64,000 bases of DNA from Salvia splendens (Eukaryota > Streptophyta > Magnoliopsida > Lamiales > Lamiaceae): NCBI RefSeq assembly GCF_004379255.2, contig NC_056033.1, positions 39,954,719 through 40,018,718 on the forward strand, written 5' to 3'. Below, one piece after another: positions 32,365 through 44,593 of this stretch. The notes beneath the pieces were generated by a model. That model was not told the DNA's origin. It worked only from the letters and a program-made list of their open reading frames with translations, and searched no databases. The position numbers and the translations under genes were made by a program. Within the stretch, counting starts at the first letter, position 1. Each line of letters starts with the position of its first letter.

Positions 32365-34869
32365 TCAGGCGTCGTTCCATGAGGCAAAGGCTGGCAACTG
32401 GGCCGTGGTGAGCAGCACCGGCTTTAGCTGAGCGGTCGGGATCCACGCACCCATGTTGCTAGAGGGGCGCACGAACCTATCGGGGCTAGCCTCCCTTGAG
32501 CTACTCAAGCTAATTACCAAGGACGACGCGTTCGAGAAGTGGGGCGCCATGGTGGTGGTGGTCGACTCGTGCACCGCCCTCTGGCTCGTGTCGAGACCAA
32601 TCAAATCGTGCAGGCTGGTGGAGAACGTAGGGCTTTGATAGCTCCCCAGATTCAACGTCTTCACTTCAAGTGTGCCAACGTCAACACTCCCTTGATTCCC
32701 CTGCCCCTGCCCCTGCCCCGGGGCATCGTTGTAGGGCACCATCTTCCATTCACACGCGTTGGAAACATGCTCGACCCGAGCAGCAACAGCAAGGGGCGCC
32801 TCGCCTCCGTGGCACTCCTCAACGGACGCAACCTCAGCGGAAGGCCTCCCGTCCTTGGTCCTCCGGGCCACCTCCCCAGTGGGCAGAGTGTTGCTGGCCA
32901 TGATCTTCTCCACGTCGTACCGGGAAATGTCGAAGTTGGTGACAGCGTTCACTCCCCGGAACTTGATTGCCGCGATGTCGTAAGCCTCGGCCGCCTCCTC
33001 CTGCGTGCCTGCAAATAGCACCACACCAACAATTCAAATTTTACTACAAAAAGCAAGTAATCAAGAATGTGTCACATTTCAAAAGACCTTTTTCCATTTC
33101 TCTCTCTTTATCATCTTGTCTATCAATCCAAGCCTTGACAAAAGTGGAGTCCCACTAAAAATACAGTCAAAGTTGCTGTGTGAATTCAGCCTTACCAAAA
33201 GCAATCACAACTCACTACTCAAAAGGAAGAGCAGCAAAGAAAGACATATGCAACAAATTTCCACACAAACAAATTTGTAAAAATCACATTATTTCAATAA
33301 TGATTGAGATGATCAAACACAAACACTTACTGAATGTTCCAAGGTAGAGATCCTTGTTTCCAGCAACACGACCGATCCTCGCCTGCCATCTACCATGCTG
33401 GTGATGCCTGAAAACAACAAGCAAACCCTAATTTAATCATTTTTGCAACTCAAAGCTATAAAATAAGTTCATCATCACTCAAATCTACCTTGTTACACCT
33501 CTGTATATCGAAGCCCCCCTAGAAAAACCACTGCTTTTCCTGAAAATGGAAAGGTTGCTGTGAGATTTCAGAGAAAACAATGTTTTTCAATATGTATGAT
33601 TATGATAAGAAACACTATTCACCTTCTCAAGTGGGCGACATATTCTTGTCGGCTCATGTTCTTCATATCCTCGAGTTCTTGATGGTAGTTTTCGAGCTGC
33701 AGATGACAAACACATACATAAAAAATCAAAACTTTACCTCTTGAAATAGATAAAATGTGCTTTATAAAAATGGGTAAATTTAGTTTACCCCAAAATTGAT
33801 GTGGGTAGAAGGGCCCCAATATTTAAGAGCAGCAAGATCATATGCTCTGGCAGCTTTGTCTTCCATATCATAACCACCTGCATTTTTTTAATCTTTTAAC
33901 AATGGTAACTAATTCTTGACCTTGCTTATGTAGTGAGTGAGTTAAATTCTTACCAAGGTAGACTGAGCAGCAACAGAAAAATCCCAACATACAAGAAAGA
34001 TTCATAACACAATGTCAGATAATGGACATGAATATTAACCCCAGAGTTGAAAAATAAAATAAAATTGAAGACTTAAAAGGTTTTTATTTTAGGACTAACC
34101 TTGTCTTCCTTTTCTGGTCTGCCCCTCCTTCTTGCAACTGTTATCCCACAAATGAGCTTCATACCTACCCGTCCAACGATGTCTGTGGGGAACAACACAT
34201 ATTAATCAATTAAAACCCATAAAAAAAGATCATTTTTTTAACATAAAAAAAAATGAAAAATGGAACGGACAAAACAAGAAAATGATGAGTCCTGACCAAA
34301 TCTTGAACACAACAGTGAGAAAGAAAAATCCACGAAAGCAATGATGATGTTTGTTTGCAAAGAAAAAGAAACCTTGTGACGCCTCTATACTGAGAAGTTC
34401 TCTGGCCAAATGTGTCAATGGACTTGCGATGAACAGTCTGCTTCTGCAGCTTGTCCGGCCCTCTCTTCTTGCTTCCCATGGCTGTAGATTCGGTGATGCA
34501 GCTGGACTGCGAGCCAGGGCTCATCGACAAGCTGAGTGATTGGATTTCATTGGACCTAATGGCGTTGTCCTCCCATTCCTGTTGTGGGATTTGGTGGGGT
34601 TGGTAGAAGGTGTAGTTGGAGAAGTAGTGGTTTTGGTGGGGGTAAAAATCGGCGGCGCCTAGTTTAGGGTGCGGGTGTGATCTGGAGAGGGCCTCCATGA
34701 GGCAGAGGGAGCCGTCGGATTTGAGGGGCATCACGGAGAGGGGGGCGTCGTCGATGAGGTAGAAGTTGGCGGCGGGGGGGGAGTGGGAGTTGGGCTCGAT
34801 TTTCATGTGGGGAGAGAGGGAGAATCCGAGCCAGTTGTTGATGTCGCCGTCGTCGTTCATGTCTTTCAT
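32365..34869 (-). CDS. ANT: AINTEGUMENTA (AP2/ERF double-AP2 transcription factor)
   Basis: Coding exons: 34869-34373, 34182-34100, 33962-33954, 33877-33789, 33696-33623, 33539-33489, 33407-33331 and 33008-32365, giving 507 residues. The sizes 83, 9, 89, 74, 51 and 77 nt match the conserved AP2-domain exons of the AIL family, including the 9-nt micro-exon VYL. ANT-type marks: [13 protein letters not shown] near the start, [33 protein letters not shown], and a C-terminal [21 protein letters not shown]2 domain 1 starts near residue 159 ([21 protein letters not shown]), domain 2 near 260 ([15 protein letters not shown]). ANT promotes organ initiation and growth in the nucleus. The start is the ATG before KDMNDDGD; the in-frame GTG five codons upstream is not used. 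A paralogous AIL gene is the only real alternative. Confidence 0.95.
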
Positions 34870-35038
34870 TTTTTGTTCACGCACTGGTTTTGCTGGGTTT
34901 TACGTTTACTGGTTCACGATCATTGGGGAGAAAATGGAGTAATCATTTTACGTTTATCTCTTTCTACACAAACAAGCTTAATCTTCTCTTGTGATATACT
35001 TTGACGGAGAAATAATCACAAACAAGAAATCTCGTGTA
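34870..35038 (-). promoter_or_regulatory. ANT 5' leader up to the hAT insertion
   Basis: Only 177 bases separate the ANT start codon from the hAT element at 35047. The segment is AT-rich with CTTTCTCTC-like leader content on the minus strand. Any core promoter must lie here, inside the transposon, or beyond it. Confidence 0.5.
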
Positions 35039-35046
35039 TCCACTTC

Positions 35047-36990
35047 TAGGAATGCACAACCCGAACCGGACCGGCGATTCGGAACCGCCGGTTCACAAAC
35101 CGGAACCGGCGCGGCGATTCCGAACCGGAAGACGGTTCAGCGGTTCTTGTGGGCCGGTTCAGGTTCTAGAATTTCAGAAACCGAAACCGGAGTTTCGTTC
35201 AAATAACATTTAAAAATATATATATTTATTATTTATAAAAATTAATTTTTATATATAAAAATCAATTTTCACAAATAAATAAATACTATAATTTCATAAT
35301 ATTCCATATTTATTTGTTGGGCCTATGATTCTAAGAACCATTCTTTGTTGTTTCTTTTTTATAGAGACATCCTTGAATATTTTGTGTTTCACTTTCAATG
35401 TGGGACAAAATATGTTGAATTATTTTCTCTTATAACTGCATGTTTAGATCATTCATTCATCTTTTTCTAATGTGGGATACAAAACTTTTCTTTTGTTTTC
35501 TACCTTTCATTATTTTTTACTATATTTTACTATATTTTACTATTCACTAACTTTATCTTTATTTTTGTTATGATTCATTTTCTAAGACAAATTTATAGAT
35601 AATAATAGAATCAAATAGAATAGTTCAATTAAATTTGAATGTTGCATGTTGCTCATAATTTCTATATTTATAGAATGTGGATGTGTTCAAATAATAATAA
35701 TAATTGGATTTAAATGTGCTCACTTTTAAGAATTCTTGGTTGTTTCTCTTTTATAGAGACATCCTTGAATTTTTTTTGTTTCACTTTCAATGTGAGACAA
35801 AATATGTTGAAGTATTAACTACATGTTTAGATCATTCATTCATCTTTTTCCAATGTGGGATACAAAACTTTCTTTTATTTTCTACTTTTCTTTATTTTTT
35901 TACTACATTTTATTATTCACTAACTTTATCTTTGTTTTTGTTATGATTCTTTTTCTAAGACAAATTTATAGATAATAATAGCATCAACTAGAATAGTTTA
36001 ATTAAATTAGAATGTTGCATGTTGCTAATAATTTGTATATTTATAGATTGTGGACGTGTTCAAATAATTTGATTTAAATGTAAGTATGTTGCTAATTTTT
36101 CTCAATATATTGATTAAAATGTGAAAAAAACAACAATTACTATAATTGGTATAATAATGATAAAAATAGATAACTAAAGAATGATTTGTTTAGTGGTATA
36201 ATATAGTTTATATATTTATATATTAGTAGTAGACTAACAGTATGATTTTGTATAATAGTTGTTATTCTAATAGATGTAGTATAATTTATATAAATAAAAT
36301 TATTATTTGTGAATATATTCTTGATAGATAAGAATAAACAATTATTGAGTAATATGATTTGTATATAGATAAATAATTATTCATATTTTAGTTATCACTA
36401 GATTAATACAATTTGTATAATAATTATTCTCTTAATGTGTATAATGGTATTTATTAGTTAACATACACATAAACTTATACACAAACAAATCGATAATGAT
36501 AAAGAATTAAAGAATAATACTTTATGTAATTATATTTGTTGTTAAGTTAAAACAATAGAAGATAGTCAAGATATAAACTAATATAAACAAAGACGATGGA
36601 GATGTATCATGTAGTTATAAATAAGGAGTTTTATCCCACATGAAAGAAAGAGCAAAACATCCAAGAACATTTAGCTATAAAAGAGAATCATCCAATACAC
36701 TCTCTTTCAATCCAAAGGCTCAAGTCCAACATTAAGTGTAAATTGTAACTTATAAGTTGTGACTTGTAGTCTCGTTGAAATAAACACTAAAATGAGAAAA
36801 AAAAACTGAACCGCCGAAGCAGTGGTTTCAGCCAAAAACTGGCGGTTTTGAACCGCCCCATGAACTGCCGGTTTTTTGAAGCGGGACCACCGGAACCCTT
36901 GGCGGACCAGTTCAGGTTCATAAAAATGTTGAACCGTGAACCGTCGGTTCTGAACCGGAACCGACAGCTTTTGAATCGTCTGCATGTCTA
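35047..36990. mobile_element. Non-autonomous hAT element, 1.94 kb
   Basis: Ends are TAGGAATGCA and, inverted from the right, TAGACATGCA. The 8-bp target duplications TCCACTTC (35039-35046) and TCCGCTTC (36991-36998) differ at one base. About 170 bases at each end are dense in GAACCG and its complement (GAACCGGA, CCGGTTC), like the clustered transposase-binding words of Ac-type elements. The AT-rich interior has no transposase frame. Confidence 0.85.
35330..36090. repeat. About 390-bp tandem duplication inside the hAT element
   Basis: ATAGAGACATCCTTGAAT at 35361 and 35753, tagatcattcattcatcttt, and TATTTATAGA..GTGTTCAAATAAT each occur twice at a spacing near 392 bases. The copies differ by small indels and substitutions. 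Confidence 0.88.
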
Positions 36991-37205
36991 TCCGCTTCAA
37001 AGAAAACAAATATATATATACTCATAAAAAATTTAAGATTTGATCAACTCTCCCTAACTTGTTCAGCCCAATAACAGTCACGCCACAACAAAAAAAATCC
37101 GTCTGTCCAATCAGCACAGCCACAAAAACTTGTTCAGCCCAATAACAGTCACGCCACAATCACAAATCACATTATTTTATCAATTGTCAGTATATTTTAA
37201 TAGGA

Positions 37206-37457
37206 CTAGAACAAAATTAATTTGACAAAAATAATTAGAGGTTGGAATGGAATGAAAAAATGAATGGGAAAGAGGTGTTTATAGATAAAAATTAAAGAAG
37301 TAAGAAAAATTAAAAAAATAGGGAAAATGACCGCCGCAGAACCGTCGTCCCGTCCGCTGCACGCCACACGGCTCTGCCGGGTACTCGGCTCCGCTCCGAC
37401 CGCCACGGCTCCCCAAGCCTTGCTATAGCCGCCGCGGCTCGTCCATTGTAGACACTC
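37206..37457 (-). mobile_element. Solitary Harbinger-type terminus
   Basis: The right end read inward is GAGTGTCTACAATGGACGAG, followed by a GC-rich subterminal block (gccgcggctatagcaaggct) and then an AT-rich part with GTGTTTATAGAT. This is the same layout as the promoter ends of the Harbinger copies at 3142-13699. TAA follows at 37458-37460. No matching left end was found. Confidence 0.5.
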
Positions 37458-37604
37458 TAAAAGATGGTTAAACTGTGATCTCAATCTCATACTCCCATAC
37501 TTTTTAAAATTAGCAAAACACATTAGGAAAGATGAAATTTTCTCAATTACCACATTATTCCATTTTCCGGCAAATTACGTACGTGTTAATTGATTGACAA
37601 TTTA

Positions 37605-37780
37605 AAACACTCTAACAAAAACGATATCGGGCAAAACAACATCATTTAATTAAGTTTGAGAAGATGTTCTTATGTTCACGTATTTTAAAACAAATGTTGC
37701 AAGGATGAGACGAATTAAAAATTGATCGTCTTTCATGATTTATTTGACATTTTTTTCTAAACAAAATCCATATTAAATAT
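37605..37780. repeat. Dispersed repeat, copy 1 (other copy at 62500-62715)
   Basis: Shared words in the same order with 62500-62715: AAAACG.TAT/GTT..GCAAAA, ACATC.TTTAATTAAGTT, ATGTTCT.., ATTTTAAAACAAATGTTGC and ATTTATTTGACA. The family is not recognised. Confidence 0.5.
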
Positions 37781-40314
37781 GCTAATAAAGTCATAACTAA
37801 TCTATCCTCTCTTTTAGTTTTTGCTTTGTACTTTATTATCTTCATTTAATTTTTAAACATTAATTTTTTAAATTATGCCGTAAGTACTACATAATTAAGG
37901 ATTACTATAATTTATCTATTTCAGCAAATGTTAGTATTTATTTTTTAAAATTTGTTATTAGAATGTGTTTGTTTGGTTATGGACTTATGCATAGTATAAT
38001 GATTAAAACATTCGGAATTTGGCAACTAATAATAACATTTTAATTCATACTGTATATACCAAGTGCTTTCTATAAGTAGAGTGTCGGTATATAAATGTAC
38101 ACTGATTTTATTCGTATGCCCACCACCTTGCATGCCACCATTTGAGTTGGGATAAATTCGGTACCAAAGTCGAAAATTAATGCGTTAAGTAATTTTTTTG
38201 TTTTTTATCAAATCATTTTTAAGAAAAATAAATTTATTTATAAAACTTATGGACAGGGGTGTAGGATAAAATAAATGCAGAGTATTGGGAATTAGCTAGA
38301 TCTGAAAACTAGGGGTAAGGTCTGAAAATAGAATTGCTAGGGTCTGAAAATAGAATTATACAGAAAGAGCTGTTCAATGAAATTCCTTGCGATATATAGA
38401 CAATAATTAAATACTCATAAACATCATATAATTGTTTCTAAGATCTCAACATTTGCTAGCTGTAAAATACTATTAGTACTACTAAGTTTATAAAAAGTCT
38501 ATACTACTACTGCTAGTTTGAAAAGAGTACATTATTTCTTCTTTCATGATCACTTTAGATCATGCAAGATCCACAACTTAGATCTATTTTTAATTAATAT
38601 TTTAAAAATAAAAATTATTTTCGTTACAGTACTTACATAGTAAGAGAGAGAAAGGGGGAGAATTTTAGTGAGAAATAGTAGATAGATTTGATGGGTATGG
38701 GGCTGTAGATGTGGGCATCAAGTCATTTCATGCAGACAGCTTTAAATGTACCATCTTCAACAATGGTGGTAAGATCTGTTGTTAGAGCGTCCACTATGGA
38801 GTACTTTGTAGTATTGTTTTGCATAATGAAGATATGTTTTAACAATTTAACTGCAAAGACAATAAACGTCGTTTATATACAACTAGGTCGACCTAACTGA
38901 TCGCGGTATGGTATCAATCAATTAAATATTAAACCAAGAAATAAAATTATTTTACGTAAGAAAACGGGAGTGGTTCGTATATATATTAGTCAACATGACA
39001 AAAGGAAAAAGTGGGTGTCTCAAATATTCCCGAAATGATGATCATAGGGCCCTCTAAAATCACAATGCTTTTGGCATTATACATTTAATTATATTATTAC
39101 TATATAGTTTCTAATCTTGTGGATATGGTTATTAAAAATTTAACACAATTATTAATTTTTGTAGGAGTAATATTTGTTTGTATTATGTAGTTTATTGCTT
39201 ACTAAAACATCGTGATGTAAAAATATTAATAATACATATTCCCGTAAAACTTGATTAAAACTTGATTTTTTAATCCCTAAAAACACCAATAATTCGACAC
39301 TCACAAGACTTAAACGTTGTTACTAGTAAAAATATAAAATCCCAAAAATAATTATGATGCGTTGGAGGATTTTTTGCATGGACAAGTACATGAAAAAGAG
39401 TTTTAAGGAGACATATATTCAAACGTAAATGATTTGGTTTGGATGTTGAATAAAAAAAATAATTTTTTTAGGAGGGAAAATGCGAAGTGGCAACCGTAGT
39501 AGTACTAAAGAAAAATGGCCTCTTTTTGATTATATGACAATAATGACTGAATCCACCAATATACAAACACCCAAAAAGAAAAAGATATTCCATTATTTAC
39601 AAAACCAAATTATGAGCATATGCCCCAGCCCAAAAGCAGCTGATCAAAACAACTTTTTTCATCACACTTTCACTATAATTTTCCACTATAATACTAGTGG
39701 TTTCATTTCAAAGAATTTTGGTAGAGTTAGATTGCCATCAGGATAAATACGTGTCTGGATATTTTGATCAGATGATGTAACACCTTGTTTTCCTATGATA
39801 GATGTCTTAGCTCGAAGTATTGTTATTTCTTCCATGAGTATTAGTATTTTTAAAATGCATATTGATTGTAGACTAGTGATAGATGAGCGCCGCACCATAA
39901 TCTGGCTATTTTTTAAAATTGTTATGTTGAGTCGGGTTAATATACTATCCAATCATTTTTTATAGATAAATAAATAAAGGTTTAAAAAACATGTCACATG
40001 CACTGATGCACATATGACCCAACCATTTGAGTAGTAATGAGATTTTAATTTGTGAAATTGAGAAACAAAATCGCTAATTATGTCAACTTGTTTACTCATT
40101 AATTGTCCAAACATTACACCATTTTCGAAGTGACAAAAGCAGAGACTAAAATTGTGGAAACAATAATAGAAGAAAAAAGATAGGAATATACCAAGAGGTA
40201 AAATTAAAAAGATAGGTGCAGCAGAGCAGACTGTATTTTTATGAGGGTAGTTGTATCCGTACACACAAACCAGATATACATACACAAAACACGAGAGAGA
40301 GAGTATATTTAGAT

Positions 40315-40688
40315 GAGTGATGCTAAATGGCCATAATGTGGCCGGCCATAAAGAGTTAATTTAGTCCATTTACATGTATAAAAACATTAGAATTACCGAT
40401 ATAAACTTATATGTGTGTGAATGGACTTGTGAGTTGATACTTATCTTACGTAAAACACATTAATATCACGAATTACTGTATACGTTGAGCAACCATCAAG
40501 AAATGACAGTAGTAATAAGTTGAGCAAAAACTACGAAAGAGCAACACTAACATGTTGAACAACATATAATGAAGATGATATAAAAGTAAAATCAAGTAGT
40601 ATTAAACCAAAAATTTGAAAAAAAAATCAAATTTTTTATTATTTAATTAATTTATGGCAGGCCATAATTTGGCCGCATAGCATTATTC
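40315..40688. mobile_element. Mutator-type MITE A, 9-bp duplication
   Basis: Ends GAGTGATGCTAAATGGCC and, inverted, GAATAATGCTATGCGGCC, extending into GGCCATAAA-type inverted arms. Flanked by TATTTAGAT (40306-40314) and TATTTAGAC (40689-40697), a 9-bp duplication with one mismatch. No coding content. Confidence 0.8.
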
Positions 40689-40698
40689 TATTTAGACA

Positions 40699-40844
40699 GG
40701 GGGTGATCCCCTGCTGTGATTCCATCACCGCAGGCCTTGCTGTCACTCAAATTCCAATTGTTTATTAAAAAAAACTTTTTTTTAAATATTATATTTATTA
40801 ATAAAATATTGTATAGATGGAATCACAGCAGACGATCCAATCCC
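40699..40844. mobile_element. Small MITE B, 9-bp duplication
   Basis: CTGCTGTGATTCCATC near the left end and GATGGAATCACAGCAG near the right end are perfect inverted repeats. Flanks are ATTTAGACA (40690-40698) and ATTTAGATA (40845-40853). It abuts MITE A, and both share the ATTTAGA target. Confidence 0.75.
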
Positions 40845-40853
40845 ATTTAGATA

Positions 40854-42000
40854 GTTATAGAAATAGAATAAAAAATGAATGGAATATGGCAGTAGTTGGA
40901 AATAGGGATGAAATTGTGGAGAGAGTCCAAAACCAAATCTATGGAGATCATAGCAAGTCTATAGTACAACTCACAATTTCAATTCCCACCCTCAACTATA
41001 TACATACTACTATATTATATTTCTCCAAAATTATAAGTGTAAGTGAACACAAAAACCAACAAACAGATTAACATGTATCAAAACCGCAAAAGCAAGCAAG
41101 ACCAAGTGATAAAGAAGACCAAATTATATTTGTAACAAAAATATCTCCCTGCAATTGAAAATGGGATGATCAACGATCTTACTTGCTACAAGTTGAAGGG
41201 CATGCAAAGAAATTCAACAAGTTGAGGGGGCAAAATGGAAATTTACAAAATACAAGTATTAAAATACCTTAACACTATCTGAGAATGACAAGAGTCTGCA
41301 ACCTTCAATTCCCCACCAAATAGTACACTCTTATATGTCTCACAGATCTTACTACCTTTCTGTTTCATTATTTATTATTCTATTGCATTTTTATAGCTTT
41401 GTTCCTCAAGAATTCAAATAACCGGCTCCAAATACAGAAAATATTTTGCATCAGTAATAGTAATAGTAATAGTAATAGTTTGTCAGGTCATTAAATATGG
41501 TTCATGCATGTCTCACTGCTAAAATATTGAATGATACCTTGTTGTAATATCACATATTTTTGGAGATATTGTTGCTTAACTTTATTCTCTAGTCTCACCC
41601 TCTCAAAATTATATTCTCTCTGTCCACTATTAATTAACTAGTCTTGATAGTTGATAACTAAACAATACAAATTTTAATACATAAAAAATAATAATATATA
41701 ATTAAAGTATAAAAAAATATTATTGGAATATTACTAATGAAATTAGTCTCACTTCATCCATAGAAAATTGTTATCACAACGCAGTATATAAAATCATTAT
41801 CGAAACATAAGTATTACGTACTAATGTATTTATATATATTATTATAAATCAGGAAGCAATATTTTTCTGATAATTTTATTTTACCAAATGATAAAAAAGA
41901 TGAATGAAAAATTAACTTGTAGTAGTACTACTTCATTAATTTAAGAAAACGAAATAAATTCAGTCCTCTGTTTAGCTAGCAATGTTGTGTCACAATCTAA
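40854..42000. other. Intergenic, microsatellite only
   Basis: AT-rich sequence with no supported gene. A (TAATAG)n microsatellite lies at 41454-41479. Confidence 0.6.
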
Positions 42001-43424
42001 GAGCATCAGCAATGCAAAATGTCACTGAAAATTCAATATAAACTGTATTTTTGATACGTCACGTGATAAAATTACTCCGTGTACTATTTCTATTTCACAT
42101 CACCTCCAACTCTTGAAAAAAATCATACTACTACAAAGAGAAAACAAGTCCACCTAATATAGGCGATTGTTTTTCAGAGTCCACTATTTCCTCGACAACA
42201 AAATTTAAATTTCAAACGAAGATAGGAGTGTTGATTTTCAAATTCTTCATCATTTATTAACCAACCACTAAAAGTTGCATTGTTGCTATTAGCAAATCAG
42301 ACATTATTTCTTAATCATAACAATACCACCAGCTTTCCAATTTTGAATCTTCCCAATTGTAGTAAAAACTAAAAAAAGATTATTGTATGTAGCAAATTTA
42401 AATTAAAGAGGTAAAAACCTTTGACTTTGTGAGCATAGCTTAGGCATGTAGAGTTTAGATAGGGAGAAGATGATGGGATTAAACAATCAGAATAGAATAG
42501 GATGATCAGTCAACCCAACACAATGGATATGTTAGAAAAGAAATTACTGACAAAATTAGGTATGATAATATCAATCAATGGAAGAGTGATTGGCTCTCTC
42601 TCCTCTAATAATCAATTAATTGGAATGTGAAAGGAAGGCGTCGTATCTATATGTATTTGTTGAGGGCTACTTGACAAAATCTCTGAATAATTACACAATC
42701 TGTGCCCTAACTGGCTCTATTCAGCAGACCTACTGCCCTTCGTCGTTACACAATTTCACTAAAGCCGGTAGGAGGCGGAAGGCCAAATTGTCCTGCCATA
42801 AAGGTAATTCCGTTCCACCAGGCTTGGTACTGGACGGGCATAGAGCGGGAAGTGTCCGCCATTGCGGCGGTCATGTACATGGCCATAAGGGAGCCGCCAC
42901 CGTCGACGAACCGGAACCACCCAATGTGTTGTACATGTTCGCCCAGTCGCCGAACGCGTTGAGATCCCACCCGTCGGAGCCGCCACCGCCGGAGTTTCCG
43001 TCGCCAGACATTTTGCGATGAGATGTTAGATGAAAATTGGAGAGGAAATGGAGATGATTTGGGGAGAGAAGATGTGTAGTTGTGTGTGAAATGAGGATGA
43101 ATTAGGAGTATTTATAGAGTAAAAAAATAAAAACGGCTAATTAAACGGTAATATTATCGTTTACAATTTTTATTTTATTTTTTTAAAAATTCAAATTTTA
43201 AAAAAAATAATTTATTGCGTCAGCGTGACGATGTCCACTCGCGGGCCGGCGAGTGGGCGTCACGCATGGCACCTGGGCGAGCCACGTCGCCTCGGCGTGT
43301 GGCGAGACGGCTCGTCACTCATCACGCCGTGACGGGACGGGATCGGGACAGGCTGGGGACGAGACAGGGTGGCACGACTCCGTAATGGAACGCGGGATAC
43401 CCGCATAACGCGTTGCGGGTGCCC
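42001..43424 (-). mobile_element. Probable Harbinger element H7 with ORF1 remnant
   Basis: The right end read inward is GGGCACCCGCAACGCG. Its subterminal 220 bases resemble the right end of H4 (gcgggccggcgagtgggc in both). A left end GAGCATCAGCAATGC at 42001 matches at most positions, and TAA lies outside both (41998-42000, 43425-43427). The right end is certain; the left border is a proposal. Confidence 0.6.
42746..43011 (-). pseudogene. Remnant of a Harbinger ORF1-type protein
   Basis: From an ATG at 43011 the frame gives MSGDGNSGGGGSDGWDLNAF, continuing GDWANMYNTLGG. It then shifts by one to MAMYMTAAMADTSRSM..WWNGITFMAGQFGLPPPTG before a stop. The Gly-rich start and aromatic content are like the beginning of the companion protein of some plant PIF/Harbinger elements. 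The Myb/SANT part is not present. Assignment rests mainly on position inside Harbinger-type termini. Confidence 0.5.
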
Positions 43425-43739
43425 TAATACTCTATACTATTCCTTCCATTTTAACTAAATTGAATTGAACCCAAAATCGTTTTCATGATCCAATTAAGCT
43501 ATAGTCATTTACTTTTTGATAAAAATATAAAATATTCAATCACTTTTATTTTATTTTCATCCCCTATACTTTAGCAGTATCTTTTTATCTTTTCTACTTT
43601 ATTCCTTTCTCCTACTTTTCAATCTAATTTCTTAATTTTCGTGTTCAAAAGTTTTGACTAAACTTAGTTAGGACGGAGAGAATAGCTTTTTAATAAAATG
43701 TGAGTGAAATGAAGTTATATTATGAATGTAAAGCCTTTA

Positions 43740-43965
43740 CACCCTCTATTCCTCACAGTTGAGTCATTTTCCTATTTTGGGACGTTCTATGGTAGTTGGG
43801 TCATTTACTCTTTTAGCAAAAAGTAACTAATCTCTCGCTCTTACTTTATTCCATCTACTATTCACTCTCTTCTACTTTATTTATTATTTATTTAATACAC
43901 TATATATCTTTTTCTTAATCTCTATGCCGAAAAGAAATGACTCTACTACATTGAACTAGAGAGAG
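43740..43965. mobile_element. Stowaway-like MITE
   Basis: Left CACCCTCTATTCCTCACAGT then tgagtcattt; the inverted right end is CTCTCTCTAGTTCAATGTAG then tagagtcattt. TA on both sides (43738-43739, 43966-43967). The arms are imperfect. Confidence 0.65.
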
Positions 43966-44593
43966 TAGCATTTATGGAAAAAATGAACCTGGAGTACTAC
44001 TAAGGACAGACTAAAATGGAAAACGAGCTCTTAATGTGATACTAAGGAATATAATTCAACAAATGAAACATTTAATTTAATATAATAGTACGATATTATT
44101 TTGCTGCTAACACATGATATGATTATGATTGACGTTTGATAATATCACACAAATAAATTATCAAGCTAATTTTGCTTGCAAAATCTTGATTGATTGTAAA
44201 TCAAAAGAGATCATCATCTTGGATACAAAATCAGAATTTGAGAAAAGTTACATGCAAAATATCCTTTTAAAAAGTAATTAATTTATTTAAATAATTTAAT
44301 TTTATTAAAATAATTATTTCAAATAAAAATGGGATAAATATATACATATATACTAATGCATGGATGTGATCAATTGCAAACTAATTAGTAATCCAAAATT
44401 AAGACCAATTTTTAACCATTAGATTAGGAGATCTAGTAGTTGATATAATGCCAAGGGGATTATATTTTAAATTTAAATAATTGTTAAATAAAATTAAAGG
44501 GTATTAATGTCAATCCTCTCTTACTAAAATTATTCTAAAACTTTAAATTTACGTAATTCTCTCGATTTAAATTATTTTTTCGCAAAAAATATA

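Larger units (their letters stand above)
36999..40305. other. Intergenic region with minor repeats
   Basis: No supported gene. It holds a doubled 33-base segment (TTGTTCAGCCCAATAACAGT, at about 37060 and 37125), the Harbinger terminus at 37206-37457 and a dispersed repeat at 37605-37780. The rest is AT-rich. Short open frames such as that at 39480-39746 have no domain or codon signal. Confidence 0.55.

Noticed and set aside
34870..34884. Earlier start of ANT at 34884
   Set aside because: That codon is GTG; family proteins begin at the MK(D/S) methionine, here 34869.
38778..38830. GAGCGTCCACTATGG after TTA, like a Harbinger left end
   Set aside because: No matching right end or subterminal repeat field could be found nearby.
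39480..39746. Open frame of 88 codons upstream of the 9-bp-duplication MITEs
   Set aside because: No recognisable domain, no splice context, random-like composition.
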